A program made the position numbers and the translations under genes. DNA of 64,000 nt from Caprimulgus europaeus. Taxonomy: Eukaryota > Chordata > Aves > Caprimulgiformes > Caprimulgidae. The notes under the pieces are model-generated. The model made no database searches, had not been told where the DNA came from, and saw nothing but the letters and a program-made list of their open reading frames with translations. The stretch lies in the NCBI GenBank assembly GCA_907165065.1, contig OU015524.1, positions 59,685,295 through 59,749,294 of the forward strand, read 5' to 3'. This document shows, in pieces, positions 1 to 64,000 of this stretch. Each line of letters begins with the position of its first letter. Position 1 is the first letter of the stretch.

Positions 1-2989
1 ATTACCTGGTTTGTGCATGTAGTCACAATAAATGTGTTTAAGAATGTTTGTGTAAAGTTCGTATTTCTCATACAATTGTATAATCTTTATTTTCAAGACA
101 GAAGATAAGCATCTATCATGTGGTCAAGAAGGTCTTAACTGGGTGTATGGTATGATTTCATCATTCTACAGAGATACTTTAGAGCTAAATATAGAAGTTG
201 GAAATTTCATATGCTCCTGGCACTTCCCAGGCAGGCACTGGCTGTGGAATCTTCTGGCATTCTCTGGCTTGGCCTGTTCTTGTTTTACTCTTATGCACTG
301 GAAGAGAGCCAATCTGAGGCTGAACACCTGATGGCAAAATGTTACAGCCAAATCCCTCATGGTTATATCTTAAACATGAAGAAATGATACATAATGTGGG
401 CAAACAGGGTTTGTCATGAAACACATTTTTTTCAAAATTTTTCAAGATCTAATGGGGGAAAAAAAGGAGAAGCACAAACTAAAGAAGGCAAACACACTTT
501 AGTGTATCCCATATGCAAACTCTGTTGAATTATGGTTACTATGTTGGTGTTTAGTAAAATATTTCTGTGTGTGACTTGTTTTAAGTACAAAGTAATTCCA
601 ATGCAGTCACTAGCAGCTCTTACAGGCTTAGAGTTATGCAGTTGTTTGTGGCCTAAAGTACCTCTTAGGACTTTTGTATAGCTACAAAACTTACTAAATG
701 CAGTTTAATTAAATTGTGGTGAACGTTTGGAACATTCTGAATGGTTAAAAAAGAAAATGTGTAAGTCTATAGTAATAAAAAACAAATGTACTACATTAAG
801 TACTTTACCTTTGCCCTGTCTGGGCTTAGCCTCTGATTTTTTTTTTCTCTGTATTTCATTATTCATTAAGTTTACAATGTGCTTTAGTAATACAGCTTTG
901 GTTTTGTTTCCCCAAGCCAAATCAGACCCTAGGCTTGGCTCTAGCTTGGCTTTGACATGAAAGTATTTGGCTTGCCCAGGCATATATATAAAATGAGCAG
1001 CCAAAAAAGAGATGTTCCTAGATTTTTTACTCTGAGTGTCAGAGAGAAAAATAATTTCCTATGTAGATGAAATAGCAAAGTACAGTAACACCAGTAGTTG
1101 ATGCAATTTAATTTTTCCCTGCCAGTGCACAGAAAACTAGGTTGATGGAGGCTGCTGGTACAGCTTAAAACAGTTGCAGTTTTCATAATCTTGTGTGAGA
1201 GAATAAATGTATTTACTGAGGGCTCAATAATTAAGCTTATGATAATACTGATGAAAGACTTGCCAGACTTCACTGCTTTTGCTGTTACAAAATGCTTCCT
1301 GATACAAATCCTGTTTTTTTTTTTTTTATTCCACACCATCTCCTTACTGCTACATGTGCACTATGGCAGTTGTATGTGATTTTAAATATCCTCTTTCTTA
1401 TTTCTTTAGCTTTGCCTATCTTTTTCTGACACAGCAATAAGCATTTTCAGGTACAGGATTGTTATATTCCTGTGCTTGATATAACAGGCCTGAACACACA
1501 CTGTACCATCTTTGCTACCACAATCTGGGAAGAGCTCATCACTCTTCCTTTTGCATTTACTCCTCAGGCTTTCAGTTTCATCTCCTGCCTTAACGGCCTT
1601 CCAAATATTCATTTTCCACTGAATAGTGTTATTACCCCACAGAGACTTATGCAATCGTGGTCAACCTTGTGTGCACTCTGTAGGAACAAGCTTACTGATT
1701 GCACTGGAAATTCAGGTTACAGAGAACTTGTTGAATTGGATCTTTGGTTTGCTTTTCAGAGTTTTAATCTTTTTTCATGTTCTTCCCGTATCTAATCTCT
1801 CTAGGCCCTTCTGAATTTCTAACATGGCCACATTGCAGCAAATACTTCATTATGCTGCTAGGGGAGTATCAGAATCTGTCCCTTGGAAAAAAAGTCTTTA
1901 GTAAGAACACCAGATCCAAACAATTTTTGCCATTTTGCCTAGCATTTTAGGTTGAAACTGAACCAAACCAAACCCTACAACATTATTCTCTTTCCATGAA
2001 AGCTCAATAAATCTTTTAGTGCAGTAAATACATCTCAACTGTAACAGAAAAAATCCACACAGTGCAACATTAAGTACTTTTTCCATAAAAATAAGATATT
2101 TTGCTGACCTGGGGAAAATGTGTATTTTATCTCAATATTTGTGTGGCACAACACATGCTCCTCCAGTGACATTCTTAGGTTTGTTTGTTTGTTGTTATGA
2201 TTTTTTTCAGGCAAATTTATTTTTTGTCTCAATATGTATGTGGTATAATACATGCCTCTCCAATGACCTTCTTGGGTTTTTCTTTTTGTTATGTTTTCAG
2301 TTGTTCTTTATTAGCAGGTAGGACAAGTGGAGCTGGAGATTTTTATGCCGTTTGGTACATACACAAAATTTCACTTGTGCAATTTATAAGCATTTGATTA
2401 CAATTTATAGAATTTTTCAGAAGGATGAACTGCTTTGGAAAATAAAAATATGGGAAACTTCAGTAAAGGAAATAAAAATAAGCTGACTACAAGAGTTGAT
2501 GGATTTTCATTGAAGAACCAATGAATATCCCATATCTCTGCACTATCTGTTTGCAGTGAAACAGGACTGATTTTTGTTTTATGACCTTCTAATGCCTTAA
2601 TAAAATATTTATGAGATTTACAAATTTCCTATAGGAATAAATTAAGGAAAGAGGCTTCCTATATTTGCTATAATCAGTGAAAGGAAATATTGAAGGTTAT
2701 ACAGCATCTATCTCCACAAAGCTTGCTGCAGACTGTTAGGAATAGTACTATTCATAATAAAGTGCATTTTATTGAAAAGAACGTGAAACTAATTAACTTA
2801 GTGAAGCTGTTCAGCCCATGTACAGTTGGTATCATTATAACACATAGGGGAAACTAATGACGATTTAGTATCAAGGAAAGATCCAGAGAGCTTGGATCTG
2901 AGCTACGTAGTGAAATCACTGGACACAATATGTCCCAGAACAGCAACAACTTAAATATTATTTGTTCACAGACCAGAAATTCAGCTTAC
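1..2989 (-). other. ADGRG6: Intron of ADGRG6 (3' side of exon 22, runs off the window)
   Basis: No exon was recognised. I looked on the minus strand for the TM7 remainder and tail motifs (FIFIFHC, KQWRQHLCC) and did not see them. The stretch is AT-rich with T-tracts (for example near 1313-1327) and one diverged tandem duplication, listed separately. Confidence 0.6.
2124..2311. repeat. Diverged ~97-bp tandem duplication
   Basis: Two adjacent copies share ctcaatat, gtgtgg/gtatgtgg, caca/taatacatgc, ctccagtgac/ctccaatgac, attcttagg/cttcttggg and a T-rich end with ttatg and tttcag. Equivalent points (ctcaatat at 2131 and 2228) are 97 bp apart. It is noncoding. The divergence suggests an old local duplication inside the intron. 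Confidence 0.75.
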
Positions 2990-58321
<55,332 letters not shown>

Positions 58322-59999
58322 CTGGCAATAAAAACAGAGAAAGGCTGGAGGTCAGGAAGAGAGATAACATAACAGGAAAGTAATCATCAACACAATAACT
58401 AAACGTATTTCCATACAGGAAAACACAAACAAAAATGGGAGGAAGAAAGGAAAAAAAAGGCCTGGTTTCTAGTGGGCAAAATGCTGGAGGAATAGTACAG
58501 CAAAAGAATATTTTACATGAGAAATCCTATACAAAAGAAATATAAATTATACTGCTAAATATTAGTTTGTGCACACAATATATATCTGCTATGTATATTG
58601 ACCTGACAAAGGCGAAGCGAAAGCAACATTTTTGAATTCAGAAAGGCAGACGAATTCTTAAAACAGCAACTTCTAAAAAGATGACTGGTATCATTAACAT
58701 TTTTTGGCTGCTGGTCTGATGCTGACTGGTGGCTATTCCAGCAGCTCTATGCCATGCTATTGTTTCCAGTGGAATGTCCCTGGAATGCAGCAGCAGAAGA
58801 GATGGGCTGAAGAGCAGCAGAAGCAGCAGCCCTGCAGAGTTCTCGAAGGTTAGTCATCAACATTTCCGGCTCTCCACATCACCCAGAAGGGTATCAGCGA
58901 GCTACTGGCTTTTGAATCAACAGCAAATTACTGCACTCTTCCCATGCTGACTCAGGTCCATTGACATATTTGTGGCAGTCAGGCTCTAAGAAATTCTTAT
59001 CCTGTTCCTCATATTCCTTTGCTCACCTGCTTGTGCTCATCCACAAGAATTTCAGGACCAGCTAGTCCCCAGGGTTGTATTTCTTGTTTAGTTTACATTT
59101 ACTCATTTATTATATATTTACTTAGTTTATTATATGATATAATTACCATGAAATGCCTGCTGCTAAAATCTTTAAGAGTTTGCCAAAGCGACACTGAACA
59201 AACTAGGTGGGAACGGAATATCACCGATTGATAACCAAAGAAACTAACTGGCACCTTTATGCTACATTACTCTGCAAACATTACATCAGGCCATGTGAAC
59301 ATGTATTATTAGTTGCATAAGCTAAAAGCAACTAAAAAAGTTGTCAAGTGTAAATGACATATGGAGCAGCTATAAAATAGGAATAAATGGAACAAACGTC
59401 TTCAAAGAGCCCTCAATGTTTCTTTCCACTGCTTGGGTCCTGTTATTGTTCAGTCACATTCAAATGGTGCTTGGCTTAAGCAATTGGACCCTGACTCTGT
59501 GAAGTGGCATGGCAAAAAATGAAGCGGTTTACATCTTCAGGGAAAACAGAAAGGTGTGTTTTACAGAGTTATTATAATTTTTGTTTGCAAATCACAAATT
59601 CATATGGCCCCAAAGAGCTAAAGATACTATTAATTAATTGGGCTCTCAGAGCCAAATACAGGCTGGTTACATTAGAAAAGATCAGTGCGATGCTCATTTG
59701 TTCAAATGAGGAAAAAAAAAAGATTGTCTGAAAGATCTGCGGGTAGCTTGGGGAAGAAGTGGTGCTCATGACATAGGAAAGCTTCATTTGTGTAGTACAA
59801 CCAGGAGCCTGTCCACTCTTAATTTCTCTGCAAATCTTTACAGTCAGAGGACTATGCTCACCTGCCCCAAAGCCCTGCTGTTCCATTTATTAATCAAAGA
59901 GGGAATATTTACTTATTAGTATAGTGACTATAAATCCCATGGTTGTACAAACAGATGACAGCTTTGACCAGAGCATTTTGCACAGATAGGTATCACTTT

Positions 60000-60200
60000 T
60001 CAGAGAACCACCCTACAGTGAGAGGAGGAGAACAGGAAAAGCACGCTCTAAGCCACAAGCCATTGCGGTGTCCTCGTCCAGGGCGAGTGAGCCTCTGCAG
60101 GGCAGAGCAGCCCTAAGACGGCTCCCGCTGGAGCTGCTTCCAGCTGGAAGGCTCAGTGATTCACACTCCTGCCTTCCTTAGTGCTGCGATGAGGACTACA
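60000..60200. promoter_or_regulatory. GC-richer, CpG-bearing patch upstream of the CUB exon
   Basis: Local GC rises in an AT-rich setting, with CpGs in gcacgctc, attgcggtg, cctcgtcc, gggcgag, gacggctcccgc. It lies about 1.7 kb upstream of the first recognised coding exon on the gene strand, so it could be an enhancer or an internal promoter. I see no TATA box or first exon to support a promoter. Confidence 0.18.
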
Positions 60201-61749
60201 GGGGCTGAGGATCTGGCACCATGCCACGCCCACTCTCCTACTCATTCCTGACAGAGAAATAAATGACATAGAGCTATCTGGGGTAGTTGAGAGCTCTCCC
60301 TGTGCATTCAGATGGACCTGAAGACAGGGACTAAGCTGTTAAATGATATATACATAGCAACATGGGTGTACACTCATTCAGCCTTGGACCCCTAAAGTAA
60401 ATCTTAAGGGCATTATAAAATATTGCTGAATGAGAAAAAATATACCATTTGTCAGTAAAAGTGTATCTTTCAAATTGGTAGAATATTACATTCAACTTGA
60501 AACTCGAAAAGTCAAATTTGTCCATCAAAAAGAGCGCAGACATTCTTAAGCCTGCCTTTATTAATTCTGTTGATCACTATCATCCAAAACAGGACTCAGC
60601 TCTTGTATTTACCTCTCTCTTGAGCATTTATTGTTGTGTCTAAGATGTGTAAAAAAGTCAGTATACATAACAAAAATACTTTTATCCCTGCTGTCTGTCA
60701 CTGTAAATACTAAAACATAAATGTTATTTATGTGACAGTTTCTTTTACTCACTTAAGCTTTTTGTTAATATATCCTCGCTTTATTATATCCATATTGTTT
60801 TGTTGAACTAACGCAAAAACACAGCCCCTAAATTTAGGTAGGAAAATAAGTCCTCAAAAGTTTACATACACAGAAGAAACAGATTTGGTGAGCAAAATAG
60901 TTTACTTTTTTGAAGTGGGTTGGCTCCATTCTGGCATAGTAGCTATTCTGTCTATGACTGCAATTTGAAGGCAAAATATCCTGTTTTCATGCAAATGTCC
61001 ACAGTAGTAAGTAAAAAGAAAAGAAAACAAACAACAAAACTATATATAAACAGAATGGTTTTGAATGGAACTTTTTGCACAGCTTCTCATAAGACAGTTA
61101 TTATTTTTTATGAACACCACCTATTTTACTCATTAAAAAGAAAAACTGCTGTGGCATCTTTAGGCTGTCAGCCAAAGCTGACAGATATTTTGCAATCCCA
61201 TTGGCCCAGAGCAGTTCTGAACTGTGGATAATGAATACTTGCTGCGATACACACCACAAACATTTCTGCAAGCAATTTGAGATATTTTATTGATTTTAAT
61301 GGGAACATATTCAGGTATGATACTCTTGGTCAGGAACCCCATATACACAGAATTTGTGTGTCAAGTATGTATCACCCTAGACCACAGGAAATTCACTCTC
61401 TTCTTCCCCAAACCAAAATGAACACCCTCCACATATAGTGAAATCAAGCACTTAATTTCAACGTTTCCTGAACTGAAAGTTTTACAGGGCAATTAATTTG
61501 TCTCTATCATGAGAATACCCTTGAGTTTAGTTTTAATTTCATAATAGCTTTTTTTTTTTTCTGGAAGACTCATACTTCCTATAATAAAAGAATAATTAAG
61601 TATTTAGTATGACACTTCAACACTATACTAAAAAGGAAAATTAATTAATTCCTCTGGAGTATGTTAGAGCTTTCACCAAAGTTATCTAAATGATTCACAA
61701 ATGTTAATTGACTTCAGAATGGGAACTGACTGTAGGGAAAATGGCTTTT

Positions 61750-62125
61750 TCCCTTCTATCATGCCCATTTTATAAGGATAAAGTCAGGCATGGAGATAAC
61801 GGGCAAAAATGGCAAAAGTTTCCACGGATTTTGGGTTCCTAATCTAAGAGATGAGAGTACTGTTTTTCCTTAACTACTTAGTATTTCTACAGGGCTTTAT
61901 ATGTCCAAAGCACACTATCAATGAATTTAAACTGCAGCTGGGAGAGCAGTCTGCCAATCTGGCCCACTGTAGAAAATCCAAAAATGAGTACTTAGTGGCC
62001 AATGGAAAATGTTGGTCAAAGCAATTTGGCTATTTTTAATAGGAACTTATTGGTAAAGGCAGGGATAGAATCCCGTTCTCATGGTTGCCAGTTTTCCTAA
62101 CCATGAGACCATTCCCTCTCTTATG
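61750..62125 (+). mobile_element. Possible MIR/CORE-SINE-type remnants
   Basis: Two parts look like pieces of old amniote SINEs. One is catgcccattttataaggat, then aaagtcaggcatggaga (61760-61800). The other is aggcagggatagaatcccgt, tctcatggttgccag, and cctaaccatgagacca (62058-62112), resembling the 'gccaggattcgaacccaggtctc...ctaaccactaga' section. They are strongly diverged and broken up, so the call is by eye only. Confidence 0.35.
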
Positions 62126-64000
62126 AGAGTCTCCTGTCTATTTCACTTACAAACCTTGTAACGTCTATGAAGAGGAAAGTACTCTATACTAGTCTTTCCT
62201 ATACCATGCTGAATTATCTTAAGACTGTCCTAAACCTAAGGGGTTAATGGAGACAGTATGTGACTCATTAAAGATTGCACCATACAAACAGACATGTGCA
62301 CATCCCATGGAACAAAATTAATCACCCAGCTTGTCCTGTCCACCGATTTTGTCTCTTTAGAGCCCCAGCACAGAATTGCAATGAAGACACTTGTAGGCAC
62401 TGAGATACTCAATCTGGAAGTGACTTTCACAAGCCATTTGTGGGCAGCTGTATCCACAGTCAGACTCAGAGCTGCAATGCTGAACTGCAGATTTTGGAAG
62501 GAAACGTTCTGTATATAACCTTGCCCTGTATGTTCCTACTTCTCTTTTTAAATTTTTTTATTTTTTTAATTTCTTCTTACATGACTAATGCATTAGAGCA
62601 CTTGCCTCCAAAATCTGTGCTAATATTCATATTTTCCCCCAGCTCTTCACACTTCTCTACTTCTCTCCATTGTCATAATTTTCCCCCAAAACTTCATCTT
62701 TTGCCCTGCTATACTCTGCACTTCTTTCTCAGACATGAGTTTTGACTTCTACTTCTCCACTTTCTTGCATTTCTGCACTTATCCAACCTTGGAGAAATGC
62801 TGGACAACAAATTTCATTTGGCCAATAATTTTTTTAAAAGATCAAAAGCAATCCAGCTTGAGACACTGCCTATTTCAGCCCTAAAGACTTGAAGTTTGTG
62901 AAGGTTAGGGTGAAAAGAAAACAGGGTCTCTGAGGAAAAATTTCTGGGCTTTCAATTCGCACATTAGCCAGTTTGTTTTCACACTAAGTTACACCTTGCA
63001 TTGGGTTTTTCTTTTTCCAGCTGCAGCATGCAGCTGGCCTTCTGTACAGCATTTTCCACCTGACAGAAGTGTAAATGACTACATATGCGTAGGCAGCAGC
63101 ACAGCATACCGATGATAGCCAGTGTGGGTTGAATTAACACTACTGGTATTTTTTTTGAAACCCATTAAAAGGTTCCCTCATAAAAGTAAGATAGAATGCT
63201 GCTGTATTCCATTTTGACATGAAAATTAACTCTACTTCTTCCTGTAGAGGACACAGCTTTCACATGAAAATACCCCGAAATAAATCTATGTAGCTTTGGG
63301 TACTAATTTTCAGAAAACTAAACAGCTTATGTTAAGTCTAGTCCTATTCAAGTGAACAACAAAAGAGAGAAGCATGGGGAGGTGACATGACGTAGGCACC
63401 TGCAAGCATGTGGCAAAGCCCAAAATAGAAGTGAAACCTTACAATCAATTACTGTGACAGCATGAAAAAATACTTATTTTGATGAATATTAGGCAGGAAA
63501 ACATCTTGCTTTATAATAAGCAATTAATCGTTGGGGTTTTTTTCTATTTCAAGGATGTCATAACAGAGATAGAGCCAAACATTAGGTTAAATGTATTTAT
63601 GACTCCAAATAGATGGGTGAATGAGGTCAGCAATGGGCACACCTGCAGACAAGCAAGAGGAAGGGCCAAACCACCAAGATGTGGGTGGGCTGGAATGGCT
63701 ACAGAACAAACAAAACCCTGTTATTCCAACGACACACAAACACTGAAACCAGAACAGCTATCACATGGCAAAGTCTTTAACAGCAGCTTATCTTCACTTT
63801 AAAAAATCATTTCAGATATAAAGGGATCTGTAGATCTACCTGCATACAAAATGTGAATATATTAATTACGGAGAAGAGCCACATCATTCACTCTGGACAT
63901 GAAGGAATGTGATGCTTACTCACTTTTAAGTTAGTTATACAATAAGACCTATACAAATTTTTATGCAAAACATTAAGCATAGCAGTCTTCTGGAGCCTCT

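Larger units (their letters stand above)
58322..64000 (-). other. ADGRG6: Sequence upstream of the CUB exon (intron 2, possibly further 5' parts of ADGRG6)
   Basis: 5,679 bp. I looked for a minus-strand signal-peptide exon ending in phase 1 and did not find a convincing one. The stretch includes a CpG-denser patch near 60000-60200 and possible ancient SINE remnants near 61750-62125. No other gene was recognised on either strand. Confidence 0.55.

Noticed and set aside
2118-2397. Two plus-strand frames with repeated hydrophobic translation
   Set aside because: They are the translation of the diverged tandem duplication and T-tracts, with no gene evidence.
63620-63720. Minus-strand hydrophobic stretch (ILVVWPFLLLVC-type) ending near a gtgtgc, considered as the missing signal-peptide exon
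   Set aside because: The implied donor is in phase 2 while the CUB exon needs phase 1, and an in-frame stop lies just upstream with no ATG.

Overview
This window is vertebrate genomic DNA, most likely from a bird. It is AT-rich, has small well-conserved exons separated by introns of 0.1-9 kb with GT-AG ends, and contains few recognisable transposons. I see one gene, on the minus strand: ADGRG6 (GPR126), an adhesion G-protein-coupled receptor. Coding exons run from the CUB-domain exon (57980-58321) down to the exon for TM5, TM6 and the start of TM7 (2990-3273). The signal-peptide/5'UTR exons and the last exons (rest of TM7 and the cytoplasmic tail) were not found. The tail exons must lie beyond position 1. 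The first exon(s) lie either in the unannotated 58.3-64 kb or beyond it.

Reading 5' to 3' on the minus strand (high to low coordinates): CUB domain (exon 3); pentraxin/LamG-like domain (exon 4); a short Cys-containing linker (exon 5); a Thr/Pro-rich alternative exon matching the known mammalian exon 6; a 3,060-bp single-exon ORF that I do not know from mammalian ADGRG6; the SEA-like region with a furin motif REKR (exons 7-10); Cys-bearing linker/hormone-binding-type exons (11-12); the GAIN domain (13-17); the GPS autoproteolysis site with a HL|T cleavage point and the Stachel sequence (exon 18); and the seven-transmembrane bundle (19-22). I inferred the splice sites by eye. All 21 exons have GT/AG ends and their phases chain without a break. 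They encode about 1,070 residues without the giant exon and about 2,090 with it. Exon numbers follow the mammalian scheme in which the alternative exon is number 6. Human comparisons are from memory, not from an alignment I could run.

The main discovery candidate is the giant exon at 39248-42307. It is open for 1,020 codons, rich in Ser/Thr and N-glycosylation sequons, and poor in Cys. It has phase-1 boundaries at both ends, so it can be included or skipped without changing the frame of the receptor. It would put a roughly thousand-residue mucin-like spacer between the CUB-PTX module and the SEA/GAIN/7TM part. This resembles the architecture of the paralogue ADGRG4 (GPR112). A stop codon lies just past its donor site, so reading through the donor would instead end the protein as a soluble form.

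The rest is intronic. It holds simple repeats, one diverged ~97-bp tandem duplication, several old interspersed-repeat remnants, and two CpG-richer patches that might be regulatory. No RNA gene, intact mobile element, viral fossil or CRISPR array was recognised.
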